Below, in pieces: positions 1-13,067 of a stretch of 64,000 nucleotides of DNA. Positions within the stretch are counted from its first letter, which is position 1; the number at the start of each line of letters is the position of its first letter. The notes under the pieces are model-generated. The model was given only the letters and a program-made list of their open reading frames with translations, was not told where the DNA came from and ran no database searches. This DNA comes from Gymnothorax reevesii (Eukaryota; Chordata; Actinopteri; Anguilliformes; Muraenidae): contig CM056573.1 in NCBI GenBank assembly GCA_029721435.1, positions 120,737,947 to 120,801,946 of the forward strand. Direction: 5' to 3'. Made by a program: the position numbers and the translations under genes.

Positions 1-984
1 AAGGGCATCTATTCAAGACAGGGAACAAACTGCAATAAATTATGGAGAATGAAAATAGTGGTTGAAATGTTTTAATTAAGGCCACAATAAGATTGTCAAA
101 AATAGATTTCTCAAAAGGATTCTACATGATAATATTGTTGTAAATTATTTAATTTATAGATAGGGCGTGGAACTTTGTTGTCAGCCAGGTAATGTTCCGA
201 TCCCCTAACAAATGGCAATCGTCATGCGACTTTTATTTCAGATGTCCTTCATAACATTAGCATAACTTTTTTATGATGATTCAGCCCAAATAAAACCAAA
301 AACAGAATAACATTAGTTCTGAGCTGTATTTAACTTCCTAGAACCCAATGTCCCCCCAGCAGTAATGCCGATGTTATGGGATTTTCAATGGCGTGCCATA
401 AGCCTCTGTCCCTTTAAGACATAATTGTTTTCAGGATGCTTCTGATTAAGATCAGTTGATAATAATTAAGTCTGTAATTATTAAGAAAGTATTAGGAAAT
501 GAAAGAGATCATCAAAGGGCCACATTGACAACACATGAACTTAAAAGTTGTGTAATAGGGATGTAAAAATAGATAAATAAATAAATAAATAAATAAGATT
601 TATTTATCCAGTACTTCCCTGAATTCCATCTCCCATTCTAGCATTTTTTTCAGCAGTGTAACCTCATTTATTTCAAGATTGCACAAAAATGTTTTCAGCA
701 TTTAAAAGAATAGGTTTGTAGGAAAGCTGTGCACTGGTTGCCGTGAAGGGATCATAATAAATTTATTAAACTACCGAGGCCTCTTACATCAAAGTTTTGG
801 TAATAGTGGGGCAAATTAAGTCAATATTCCATATGAATCTTTCACTAGGTGATAAAAGCACCAAATTTGGCTCAAATGATGTCCAGGATGTACTATTCAA
901 AACAAGTAGATCAGAGGGATCTAATAGCTGCGACCTGGCCTAGCATCCGTCACGTAGCCTTGTGTCCATGACTGGTGGTTTCTT
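1..984. other. No gene seen; AT-rich
   Basis: AT-rich sequence with an (AAAT)n microsatellite at about 571-595. Nothing else could be supported. Confidence 0.7.
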
Positions 985-1640
985 GTACCAGTGTGACCTC
1001 GAAATTAGCAAATGACCTTGAAAATGAATAGGGAACCCTTCCTCTGCACCAAGAAGCTTGTTGTAATGTTTAATAGCCATCCATCAAGTTAAACTCGGGT
1101 TACGGTGCGAAAACTGTGAAATCGGGGCAAAATCGACACTTTTTTGACAGGTGTGACCTTGGGATTTGACAGATGACCTTGAAAATCAATAGGGAACCCC
1201 TCCTCTATACCAAGAAGCTTCTTCTAAGATTTCATAGCCATTCATTGAATTAAACTGGAGTTACGGTGCGAAAACCGTCAAATCGGGCAAAATTGACACT
1301 TTTTTTACCTGTGTGACCTTGGGATTTGACGGATGACCTTGAAAAACACCTCCTCTATGCCTAAAAGCTATTTCCAAAATTTCATAGCGATCCATGACTT
1401 CTAACTGGAGTTACAGCGCGAAAACCCGCAAACAAGGTTGTGACCTCAGTGAACTTGACCTTTGACCTCAACCTTCTGCATGGACATCACTTTGGTAAAG
1501 GTGAATAACTCCTGAAAATTGATACGACGATGATACGACGACAGAAACATGGTCAAAAAGGTGTCACAGACGAACGGACAGACAGACAGACGGACAGAGA
1601 GAAGCGTTCATAGAGCTGCTTGGGCGCAGCTAAAAAGTAC
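985..1640. repeat. Three-unit 160-bp tandem repeat with GGAC-type tail
   Basis: The phrase gtgtgacct recurs at 991, 1151 and 1311, giving a 160-bp period. Each unit also contains atgaccttgaaaa, a ctataccaagaagctt-type phrase and gcgaaaaccgtcaaatcggg. The array is followed by TGACCT-rich sequence and a gacggacagacagac tract ending near 1640. It is probably part of a dispersed element of unknown class. Confidence 0.82.
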
Positions 1641-2285
1641 GTTAACCAGCTAAAAATCCAGGATGGCTGCCAGTTTTCGAGATGGCCGCCTCATAAATGC
1701 AAAAAATGGTTTTCAAAGTAGAACTTGAATTAATGGACATGTGTTAATGATAAAAACATCAAAATGAATGTATTCTGACTAGAAGGACTCAACGGTGTCA
1801 GCTGAATTCCAATATGGCCACCACTTTTCAAGATGGCGACTATTACGCGACTCAAAATTAGCGTTTTCGGAAGCTGTCTGATCAACAGATATTGCATTAA
1901 GTTGAAGGGTAACATCCATGATCATTCATTGAAATGCTGTGGTCAATCTCTATTGGTTTTTGTTATTTTATAAGAGTGATGTCAAAGCACAAACAGGGCA
2001 GACTGGTGACATCACTGAGACTCAGCATGGGGTTCAGTGTCGGCTAGTACACTTACTGTTGTAATGGTGTATACTTTAGTGCCCCAAGCCTGGACTTGTT
2101 TGCTTGGAAGCAAAGGTCTTCTCTAATGGAGAAGCCAGCACACTAAAAAGAATGTTAGCTAACAGTTGCTAATACACAGATGCTAGGTATGAATTCTTAA
2201 CCTTAGAGACTGAATTACAAGAATTACAACCGGCAGTGGTCGGCAGCTTTTTCAGAGTAGCGCACAATTGACCATCACACAACAG
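1641..2285. other. No gene seen
   Basis: Contains several diverged copies of a phrase like caagatggcgac / gatggctgcc (1660-1850), perhaps a fragment of a repeat. No coding signal. Confidence 0.6.
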
Positions 2286-2832
2286 GGTTTCAAATTGGGA
2301 AGGGACTGCCGGGAAAGGGAAATAAATAAATAGCTTTGTTCGTTGAGCGTTGCTCAAGCGCCTCCTGCCAGACGGGTGCTCGTCAGGAAGATTCTAAGTC
2401 TGTTCATGTCCGGGTATCCTCCGCCCTCGTTCTGAACTTGCAAAGATTCAACCAATCTGTAATATATTTGAGGTCGATGTGTGTCTGTCTGTGCGTATGT
2501 ACACGTTTTTCTCCTACATTTCTCAACCGATTGTCACCAAATTTGGTGTGAATATCCACTTGGACACCACGAAGGACTTGACGTCGCCCGATTTTTGAAA
2601 AACGGTCATGCACGCAAAAAAAATGGCAATTTCACTCCAGGTAGCGGGTAGCAGCTAGTGAGTGTATAAGAAGCAATGGCTGACAGGCACATGCTTCGGA
2701 GGAGAGCCGTGAACTGTCTTCACTCTCCTGAATTGGCAGCAAAGGGTCGCATACGAGCAAGACTTCTACATCGTTCACTAATTGGGCATTCCAGGTTCAG
2801 GTGGGATTGGAGATGCCAAATTTAAATTAAAA
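2286..2832 (+). repeat. SINE-like dispersed repeat, copy 1 (long form)
   Basis: Shares with 23968-24312 the blocks attgggaagggactgc, ttgctcaagcgcctcctg, tgacaggc.c.tgcttcg, gcatacgagcaag, attgggcattccag.ttc and gccaaattta, then an A-rich tail. Copy 1 has about 170 extra bases (2466-2640) absent from copy 2. There is no coding frame. Confidence 0.6.
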
Positions 2833-5800
2833 AAAAGAAATTATGACATCACTGTTTTCCATTGACACAGTAGCTCCATTCACAGGCAAATTTGAACAAA
2901 GCTCATTCCAAAGAGGGGATGCCCACTCAGAACAGCCTGTTTTTCAGGAGGTTAGGAATGACAAGAATCAAATTGCCTCGATATCAAGGAATTTTTTCCT
3001 TTTTTTTGCAAAAAAGTTTAGACTTCCTTTTTAGACATTCAAGAATACAATAACTTTAAAATAGCACAGTAAATCCTAAAATTCAACATGATTTATTTAA
3101 AAATCTACTCTCTGTGCATTAATTGCCAGGCAACAGTACTGAAACGTTGCTGATTTCTTTGCATAAATCATACTGCGCGTGCAATTTATTGCAGTGTGCT
3201 CAACTTTCGCTGTTTTGTTGTTGAATTTAGCCAAAGTTTAAAGTAACATTTCTGTGTGAAGAGCCTTCTATGCTGGTAAAATAAACAGGAAAAAAAAAGA
3301 CATACTCAAGCAACACCCTTGTTGAAGGATATGAAGGTGAACAGAAGGTGATGAACAGAAGGTGAGGAAAGACAGCAAGATGTTCCGCCTCGACTTCCTG
3401 CTGACTCCTGTCAGGACTCGGGCTAAACTCAAAGATGAACACACCAGCTATAATCCCATCTAACCTTTGCAGTTTTAAAACTTCACAGGAGGTGACCAGC
3501 TAAAAGCCCTTCGGCTTGACAGAAGAGCAGGACCAAAGCCCATGAGCGCACCCAGCCCGCCCCCCACCAGCAAGCAAGCTGCGCGGGCAGAGGTTCTCAT
3601 CACATCTACATTTATTTGATTGATTTTGTAGCCTTTTAACAGAAATTATTGTGCCAGTGTTTTAATTCACTTTTCCTTTTCCCAGGGGAAAGCCTGTTGG
3701 ATGGGGTCTGTGAATTTGTCTGCTTCATTACCTCTGCAGAGAAACTTTTCAACTTTGGGCAGCATTATAAGATTCACAGACATAAATGTTGAAGTGTTAA
3801 AACATGTTGTTATTAATGATATGTATCGACTTTCACACAAGGAGTTTGACGTTGCTTTGCTCCAGCCCATATATAAATAATTGCCTGCAAGGAAATAACT
3901 ACCTGGCACCAGAATCTATGGAAAAAAGACAGATACATCCAAACAGAGTCGAATCACACTGCACAAAAATACTCAAAAGGTTTTTCCAAACGGCGCAGAG
4001 CAGCCATCATTAATGTAATTCACATGCAAGTCAGTCATAAAGGCAAAATTGGGCACGCCTCTCCAGCCCGTCACACAGGGCACTGCCCAGCGGCTCCACC
4101 AATGAGCAGCAAATTAGCTTGCCAAGAAATATTTTCAAAAAAACAAGTCAAACTTTCTCAGTCAATTGGTAATAAATTTGTCTTATGTAGCAAAAAAAAA
4201 AGATCTTTAAGTCCATGTATAAAATCAAAATTCATTCTCAGATTAACTTTTTCGGATTTTGAACCGCATCTAACTTCCACATCTACAGCGACTGCAGTAC
4301 GTGCTAGACTTGCACTATACTCACATCAAATTAGGATAATGTTTTTTTTTTTTTCAAAGCATATTGCATGTCTGCATTTCTATAACTGCCGCTTGAACAA
4401 CTTGAAAGAGGACGTTGGTGCTGCCAGGGCTTAATCAGGCAATACAGCAATGAAGAAGGCTGGACTCTGAGGGATGAAGTCTGGACATCCTCCACAAAAT
4501 TAAAGCATTTTTCTACCTCAAGGACTGAGGTAACCATTAAAAATTTCATTCAGCTTGAAAACCCTGCTGGCAGGTCACATCTGGGGATGAGTGAGATTAA
4601 ATGATTACAACGAAGTTCACACGAACGTTGGTTTGAGAAAACTGAAATAGAATTGGACTCATTCTAAGGTCCATCAGACCAGAAGCTGTTAGACGGACAA
4701 GTTCATTGGGAATCGCTGGCTTCACACAGACACAGGGAGTTTGAGACGGGCAAAAGTCAGGACCAAAACCAAACATTCAGAGAGGACCCAGAAAAAAAAA
4801 AAAAAAGAGAGAAACCCAGTCGGGAGAAAAATCGCCACACATTGGTGAGCAAAAACTCTAGGGAACCCGGCTGTAATGGGGGAGGCCATGATGACGATCC
4901 CTCTCTTTGAGAAAACCGAAGGCTGAAGGGCAAACGTCTCATCGAGAGGCAGAGTAATTTAGTGTTTTACAATGTTCCTCTTACACGAGGCATTTTGAGA
5001 TTTCTCCCCAGAGTCCTATTGTGATTTTTTTTCTCTGCCACTTTTATCTTTTAAACCTCAATTACTTGCGTATTTAATTGCTGGCATCTTCACAACAGCA
5101 GCTCAGTAAGAGTAGAAGTTGAACTAAATAGAAGATGCATAAATTGCTTATCTGCATAAAACAGTCGACACAAAAATAATATTATGCTTCAGTAAAGGCC
5201 AACTAAACTACACTCAATCAGCAGTGCCACCCGACTGTAAAACTAACATGACCTAGAGCTGCACAAACGACAGGTTAACGGGGTCTGGGGAGAGGATGCA
5301 CAGAATGAGATTTTACTTCACTAGTGCAATTACAATACAGCTCTCTTATCTTTCCCCTTCACTGGTGTCTTATAAAAGAAAACAAAACATTCCCCAGACA
5401 ACACAAGAGCACAAAAATGCAGGACTGATTGGGCTTTGAGCAGGTTTGGTTTGCAGCCGTGGGAGAAGGCATTTCCATGATGTTTAGCAAACAGATAAAA
5501 CTCGTCCCACACTCATCGATCTGCCCGCCTGACGAGCTGAGACTTAGGCACCCGATAATGAAGACGACTGTTTCCTCGAGGTGACCGTCGGGTCCTTCTG
5601 CTCACTTGCGGGTGGAAATTCCCAGCTGACAGTGTGCCACACATCACTAACCCTGAAACAAAGCTAAACGCGTTTCCGCCGACAACAAATTAAATTAATA
5701 ACAAGAAGCAACATCCAAGGGCACAGAGCGCATGGGAGCAGGTGGTGCCATTGATCATGAAATCAGACAGGCATGGATTGGACATTCTGCATAATGACCA

Positions 5801-6749
5801 GCCAAGCCATTGCAGCCTGCAAAACAACTTGTAAAGGACAAAGGTCCCCATCCGCTTTCGGTGACGAAGATCGCCCCCAGCTTAAGCTTTTACCACATTT
5901 TGACCTGGTCACAGCTTACAATTTGAACTGAACTGAAATATGTTCTGCTTTCCACAGACCTAAATTCAACCCAGGTGTGATGATAAAATATTCACAAGTA
6001 AGTCATTTTCAGGCCTTGATGTTTGAAAAAATGTTGAAGACCTACTGTATAACAGGGATCTCAAACTTAAATCCTGGAGTGCTGCTGTGTTTGTTGGTTT
6101 TTATTTTTTTTCCTGCACTTAAATGCTGAATTCAAGCCGTTGACTGGCAAACTCAGAAGCTGTTGTCACTTCAACATGTTATTGCAGAAGTGAATGAGCC
6201 TAAGATGATTTCATAGATTGGGCAAATACCCAGATTTTTAATTCTTTTAGCCCTATAATTGGCATCATCGGGCTGTTTTGCTTGGTTTGATGCTGAAATA
6301 TGCCTGAATCAGACAGGTACCATGTATTGGATATTTCTTCAAACATCTCCCAACACTTTGGACGAAACAATGCAACAAGACATCTAAGAAGGAAATTATT
6401 CCCCATTGTTTCCATTAGGTAAGGAGTCTACAATGCAGACTGAAATAGAAACAAACATTTACCTGGCAGAGAATGAACGGGAAGAATAAATGGAGGCAAA
6501 AAAAAGTGATAACTAAGGTTGTGCAGTCATTTGCCGTAACACCACTGGTTGTTGATGCAGGGCCTTGAGCAGGGCCCATAAACTCATATTTCTCCTGAAG
6601 GTATTTGTCCCTACTGGGTCCAATCACCTGTTGGTCAATATCAAGCTAAATAACAACCTAAATCTGCAATCTGACTTTGTGCCTGCGAGACTAGTTGGTT
6701 TCACAAGCAGGCCAGGCTATGCTGCCGAAATGGCGGTAAGCTCCCTTTC
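2833..6749. other. Long unique stretch without recognisable genes
   Basis: Short open frames here show no domain or splice structure. Homopolymer tracts occur at 4792-4806 (A) and 4342-4353 (T). It may be intron or intergenic DNA of the stxbp6 region. Confidence 0.65.
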
Positions 6750-6757
6750 CTCTAAGG

Positions 6758-7614
6758 CAGTGGTTCTCAAACTTGTTCCTGGCGCCCCACAGCACATCGT
6801 CACCCGATTAAAATAATGGCCTTAGTCATTTTTCGACGAAAAAGAGTTTTTGGCCTAAATCATCTCTTGATAATGCTTTGCTAATGTTTTTTGTGTTTTC
6901 CCAAAATCTTAAAAAAATGACTTAGGCCATTATTTTAATAGGGTGAAGATACGCTGATTTTTGCTCCAAACACAACTGCAATCTTAGGATTTTAACAAGG
7001 TGTCAATTTGTCTTGCTTACCACCGTTAGCTGCATTTTTATGGACATATCCACTGTGCCATGAAGAATAAACACCCTCAAACATGTTATGCTTATTTTTC
7101 CATATCGTGAGGATTTTCAGGTAAAAATATTTCTATACAGATCAAATTAGACTCTGAGAAAATTAGTAAGCTCCAAATCGGGTTGCTGAACACAGGTGTT
7201 TTTGAGTTCTTTCGAAATAATTTGCCTGAACTTATTAAAATGAACATGAAAGGAAACAGGTGTGACTTTATTGTTTGCCAAATGAATTGTTAATTTTTGC
7301 AACCATGTGTTGACAGTTTCACCAAAGAGGAATTTTTTGATTGTTTATGTTGATTAAGGGTTTGGTCAAATTGTTTCCCTCTGCAGTTATGTATACTGGT
7401 TGCTAACATATCTCATTGTGGATATGAAATTTTAATTCTTCATGGCAAGTGCAGATTTGTCAAATGTGGCTTAAGAGGACATATAACTGCTCTAAACATG
7501 AATGCACCTAATTAAGGCAAATCAACAGCTTTTTAAATCCTAAGATTGCAACTGTGGTTGTAACAAAAACAAGTATACACAGCGGCGTGCCAGGACTGAG
7601 TTTGAGAACCACTG
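6758..7614. mobile_element. Non-autonomous hAT (Charlie-like) element
   Basis: The ends are cagtggttctcaaacttg and inverted cagtggttctcaaactcag, the hallmark of Charlie-type hAT elements. Flanking 8-mers ctctaagg (6750-6757) and gtctaagg (7615-7622) form a target duplication with one mismatch. It is 857 bp with no transposase. An internal hairpin has arms at 6801-6833 and 6913-6945. Confidence 0.88.
6801..6945. repeat. Internal 33-bp inverted repeat of the hAT element
   Basis: Arm cacccgattaaaataatggc... (6801-6833) pairs with 6913-6945 with two mismatches across a 79-bp loop. Confidence 0.85.
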
Positions 7615-7622
7615 GTCTAAGG

Positions 7623-8867
7623 TGACAGAAGAGATTTTAATACTATCAAGATGAAGCCAATGTTTCAAGGGCAACGGTTGCCAAGGAATATTAATAGCAG
7701 TTTAATGTTAAAGATTAGGATGCAGCTTGGAGTCTCTTCTCTGGCAAAAGTAATTAAATCATGCTCAGCAGTAAATGCACTGGGTGCTGAAATGTTATGT
7801 TTCTCCATAGAAGATAAAAGGTGTTCAATGTTGAGCTGAATAAAATTTCTGACATTCGATATTTCGGGAAAGAAACTACTTTAACAAAATTTTTTTCTGA
7901 TACTCTTAAAGTTTTCCCCTTTCCATCTGGAGGACATATTAAACATAAAAGTTCTGATTTCAACTAATTTAAATCTATGACCATTCCTTCACAGCTCGAA
8001 TTAACATCATAGCCCAAATTATTCATCAGCAGTTTGCCCATCCTCCAGCAAACTTTACTCAAACACGTTCTCTCGGCGAGCAGAAAACAAAGAATTCAGC
8101 AGGGGAATGTGTGATAAGGCTCTTGTTCATAAGCACAGCCCATATCTCGCCATCTGGAAGTGTAATTCCTGTGATGAAACCAACATCCATCTTCTTCAGG
8201 CTTCGCCCGATCCTCGTCAGGTAATCAATCACCATGAAGCAGCCAGAGTGTTCTGTAGGCGATCTGATGGCGCGATTTGTCATGATTTGTACGTCCCCCA
8301 TTCAACCCCCTACAACATGAGGTGGGGCTTAAAATGTAGACTCTTTCTAAAACGGGCATCATTCGACATGGCAGTTCGATTGTGCGTCAGTACTTAGTAA
8401 ATTTCGAAAAAACAAATTCTGCGATTCCATAAGTGTAGCAAAGCCTACACAAAAAATACAAAAATTCATGCAAAATATAAATGATTAAGAGATCACCAGC
8501 TGAACAATATTCTGCCCAGGTTAAAACATAACATACAGTATACACATATTTTCCACACAAAAATGTTGATGCTACTTTCATTGATCACAGAAGCATGGAG
8601 ACTGCATAATGTTGGCAATTTAGCTTAAAAAATTAGAAATAATATATCTAGGGGAAAATATCGGTCTATGAAATTGATCAGTATTTCACGAGCAAACAAA
8701 TAAATAGCTGCACTTCAAAGGCTAAATGAACAAGAGCCATACATTATCTAACAAAACATACCTGCCTTTCAAAATGCACTGATAACAATGTAATAAAAAA
8801 TTGTAACATGGATCTAGAATGAGCAAATGCTGAAGCTTTGTATACACACATCATACCTGGATACAAT
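7623..8867. other. No gene or repeat recognised
   Basis: Mostly AT-rich unique sequence. 8040-8400 is somewhat richer in GC and open on both strands for 80-96 codons, without a recognisable domain. Confidence 0.6.
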
Positions 8868-9735
8868 TAGTCCTAGCTAGTTCTTAATCAGTGTCCTGTA
8901 TTGACACGTTTTCCAATTATAGTAATTATAAAGTGGTAACTGACTATACGGTTTCTCTCCCCCAATGCAATTAAACGGTGACAAAATATGGGCTGAATTC
9001 AGTACAGAAAAAATAATTAAATTATAAATAGGCCTATGCTTTAAAAAAATTTTACTGCTCTGGAACTTCCGCACTACCTTTTCGGAACATCAGGCAATCT
9101 AACCTGCACTTTATGATAGTTTAAATTGTTGAAAAGAGATAAAAGACCATTTTAAACGTCTTTATACAATTTCATAGCTTCCAACCCCTGAGAAAACAAA
9201 AGCGTGAGAGGTCTGGGGTCCTAATCAGATTCCATGCTACTAGAGATGAAATCTACACAACGCATGTGAAACTGAAAAACTGCTATGCACAAGGACTTCA
9301 ATTTTGCATGAGAATCTCCTAAATACACGTTCATTGAATAACAACTGGTCCACATTACAATGAAATATCGGCTTTCACTCTCAGTACAGCGTGGGTTTGA
9401 TTAAAAAGTGGGACTCGGTGACCAAATATAATTTTATTTGCCAAATTAAAATTTTCAATCATCACTTCTGTTATTAAGTTTAAGACTGCTGGCTGTGGCT
9501 TGAGAACGTGATATGCCACTAAAAAGCGTGAGACTTGACAGGTATGCAATTTTGAATAACGCTGATTTAAATGCACCAAATTAGGCATCCAAATGAATGA
9601 CTGTTGTCTTACATTAATGGGGGAACCAGCAACGCCTGTCAGTGTTTAGTGTTTTCGAATTGAATGAGTGGTAATTTTAGACAATTATTGAGAACAAGCC
9701 AGTACTAATAATTGTTTTAAAGGGAAGTATCTGAG
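8868..9735. mobile_element. Older, inverted relative of the hAT element at 13068-13832
   Basis: Read backwards, the 13068-13832 element matches here in order: acaattagtcctagctag and ggtttctctcccccaatgc at the left, atgaaatatcggctttcact in the middle (9360), and gttttaaaggga near 9720. The terminal repeats and target duplication are not recognisable, and an AT-rich stretch (9036-9340) separates the two similar parts. Confidence 0.62.
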
Positions 9736-9781
9736 CCCCTTAATTTTCATCACTGTTGCCATACAGCAAGAAAGTTGTGGG

Positions 9782-10050
9782 CTTCGGTTAGTGGGTTCTG
9801 TGTGGAGTTTGGATGTTCATATGGATTTTTGCCCAGGTACTCCAGATTCCTCCCACAGCCCATAAACATGCATGCGAAGCAAAGTGGGGACTCTAAATTG
9901 CCTACATGTATGAGTGTGTAAGTGGTGTGCGAGCCCTGTGATGGATTGGTGAACACTCCTTGGTGTGTTTTTGTGATGGACAGGCTGAAGGTTCCTAGTG
10001 CGCCTTATAAGGAAGAAGTGGATTAGATGATGGATGGATGGAAGGATTGT
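9782..10050 (+). repeat. L2-type LINE 3' tail
   Basis: Contains the usual order of an L2-family 3' end: ctgtgtggagtttggatgtt, ctccagattcctcccacagc, gactctaaattgcc, ccctgtgatggattgg, and an ending of agaagtggattagatgatgg with a GATG run. No open frame. Confidence 0.78.
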
Positions 10051-12714
10051 ATACAGATAATATGTATCCAGTTTACACGAGGCATCCAAGTTTTTGCATA
10101 TTCTTCATCAGAAAATGTTCAAACCATCTTTGCCATGAAGTGGCCTTACATACTGAGTGCATATGAGAACAGCCGCAAATGTTACGATAATACAACTCGT
10201 TTTTTTTTTTTTTTTTCAGAAAACACCTAAATTTGTAGCACCTTGGAGGTGGTCCCAAATACAAATTAAGGTACAGTATAGACAGTAAATAAATCCAACT
10301 CACAGACACACCCATGTATACAAACTTAAGAAAGGGCATCAGTAAAATATGTCTCACGGTGCTGTAGGACAGAGACTGCTGGCAATTAGTGACTGACTTT
10401 TTAAAGATCAAAGACATTGGCTGAGAATTCACTCGCAAGTAGGGAGGTAAGACAAAAAATCCATACACGTCTGGATGATATACAGAGACAGTGAAAACAC
10501 TACGGTACTGAGAGTAAACAGGGACGTCTCCTATGAGGAATCTTAAAGCAGCTGAGCTAACAACCCTTTTCATTGCAGATAAGCAAACAAACTGAGTAAA
10601 ACAAACACCTTGATGAAACATGACTAGAAAAGCCAATTTAAACTGTATTACATCCCACAAAAAATGCATCAAACCTGTGAGAAACCCAGCGTTTAACTGC
10701 TTGCTGCAGGAAGTCAACTTCAATTTAACAGATCACAAGAAACAAGTCATAAGTGGCCAGTACAACATTCTCCATCCACCACCCATTCAAAAATTCAGTT
10801 TCAATCAAAATAAATATACGTTGTATGGAAACATTTCCATCCCCCCCCCCCCAAAACACTTTGGTACACCATTTTATTGATTGTAGAACTTGTAATAAAC
10901 CAATAATATAATTAGAGAAACTGAATGATAAAATATTAGGCTCCACAAACTCCGCAAAGGCTAGACTTTGTCCAGTTTCGATATTCACTGGCTGCATTCC
11001 TCCCATAAGAACAGATGACTTCACAACTCCACTCTGAAGGCAAAATGAGGAGGAGTTAAAGTATCTAACAAACAATATATGCATTTTAACAAATACTGCA
11101 CCTAATACAATGTAATAATACTCTGAGTGATTGAGCAATATGGTTTCTGCTTACCCTATGTATATGCAACGACATACGTTGACATTTATTTGCAGTATAG
11201 TAAAATTTTAAAAAATGTCAAAACTAGAACTCTGCTTTTCAAAAAAAGCCGTGAAAAGCCTGATTGGATACCACCGTGATGATTCAGAGCCCACGATCGG
11301 GCATTAATTTGATACAGATCTACAGATCAGCAGCCCTCCCATCAATCAAGCTGCATGTTCGACAACATGAATCTCCACATGAATCTTCTCCCAGTGCACT
11401 CCCAAAGCCCAAAGTGTTAAAACCACAACCCCTGGCTCAGCAAATCTACAGATGGTCAGCGACACTACACAATCAATATGGTTTCTAATAAAAATCATCA
11501 GCCAGGCGCAAACACTTGAGACCAAAATCGGATCCAGTCACACTTAATTACTTCCATGCAACCATCTTTCCCATGTTGTTTATTAAAACACTGAAGCCCA
11601 GGTCATCTGGTCATTGTAACTCCCGGAAGTCTGGCGCAACCTCATTCATCACAGCTGTCGCTGTCCTGTGGCAAGTGCCACCACTGTAGTAACAATATGT
11701 TTTTCCGCTGGCGAAGAAATTATTTAACACGTCTGAAGCAGATATGCATGAGGGTTCTGGTGTGGCACGAGGCTGAAGATTGAAGGTTAGGGAGCCAAAC
11801 TGGATGCATAAGCAAGGTGCAATGACAGTTAATCAACTCTCTAGTGAGATGAGCAAGCTATTTTCGCAGTGCCTGCTAAGCAAGGCGAGCGATAAAAATG
11901 ATGATTATATATAACTGTAATGACAGATTCCATGTTGTAGCCTTGACTTCGAAGTGGCATATGTTACGGTTTCCTATGGGCTTTCAGCTGCAAAAAAAAA
12001 AAAAAATTGTGACACAATGAGCCCTGATATTTCCATTGCATCACGATACATAACCATAATTGCTGACAATGCATGAGGGTACAAGACAAATTCATCTTGA
12101 ATAATTCATCATCAAAGGGCAAACCGGCATGATTCATAAAGTATGGATGAAAACCATGCAATTATTCAAAATATGAGCCATGCAATTATTCTTGATTTAA
12201 ATTCATGTCATTATTGCCTGAAGTTCATTTTTCAAAACATGGCAGCAGAATGAGTGAATACTGTATACTAATGAAACATTCCAACGATAAAATAAATTCA
12301 CATTACTTGATCAGCCTGTATCACAGACACAGTTCAAGCCCAGTCGTGGACCATTCTGAATGGAGATTACCCATGCAAAACTCAATTCAGCTAAAGACTA
12401 AGCCTAAGCTATATCTGTGAGAGAGTCCATTACTTGTCAGCAGTCCAAAGAACGTTACTACAGCCTCGGTCAAATTGTTAATGTTGGTGCATTGAGGGAA
12501 AAAAAAAACACAACCAATAATAAAAATACACTCCCATTGGACATTGAACCAAGTTTCCCAATCTGTGACCACCCAGCCAGTGATATGAATATCCATCTTA
12601 TTTTTGCCACTGAAGTGGTCATGTCCCCCGCCGCTTCATTAAATACCGCTTCAGAAAATACCACATACTTCAATGTCATAACAAGTGTTGGAAAAGTGGC
12701 CAAAGCGTTATGGT
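10051..12714. other. Unique AT-rich stretch with simple tracts
   Basis: Holds a T16 tract (10201-10216), a C11 tract (about 10841) and an A15 tract (11992-12006). A 216-codon minus-strand frame (10073-10723) has no recognisable domain. Confidence 0.65.
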
Positions 12715-12917
12715 GACCTTGTAAATAAGATGAAGATCACCCATATCGACTGGTGTCTGCGTAATGCCCCAATGTAGGCTGATACCAAATTTGAAGACTC
12801 TAGATGCAACGGTTCATGAGATATCGCGTTAAAAAGAAACGGGACGGACGGACGGACGGACGGAGAGACGCCGCTAAATACATAATCCCCCATTTTGCAT
12901 TGCGGCAGGGGACAAAA
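12715..12917 (+). repeat. Dispersed repeat with GGAC tract
   Basis: Reads as ggtgaccttg, ataccaaatttgaagactct, a cggacggacggacggac tract (12843-12865) and aggggacaaaaata. It resembles the end of the 985-1640 array and the repeat at 14387-14608. The class is unknown. Confidence 0.5.
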
Positions 12918-13067
12918 ATAAAACTTTCCACACACCATTTCCCTCATTACCATTCTCTGACTGCCTTCAAAACAAATAAACACTTCATTTGATGTTATCC
13001 CGCACTTCCAACTGACCTATCCATGCACTGGATCACCAATAGGATGAGTCTTGACTGCCATATATAC

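Noticed and set aside
4024..4434. 136-codon plus-strand frame
   Set aside because: Low-complexity with poly-K and poly-F runs from A and T tracts; no recognisable domain.
8107..8397. 96-codon plus-strand frame opposite an 80-codon minus-strand frame
   Set aside because: Mirror-image open frames without recognisable motifs; likely chance.
10073..10723. 216-codon minus-strand open frame
   Set aside because: No domain, composition is that of AT-rich non-coding DNA, it runs through a homopolymer tract, and no splice or promoter context supports it.
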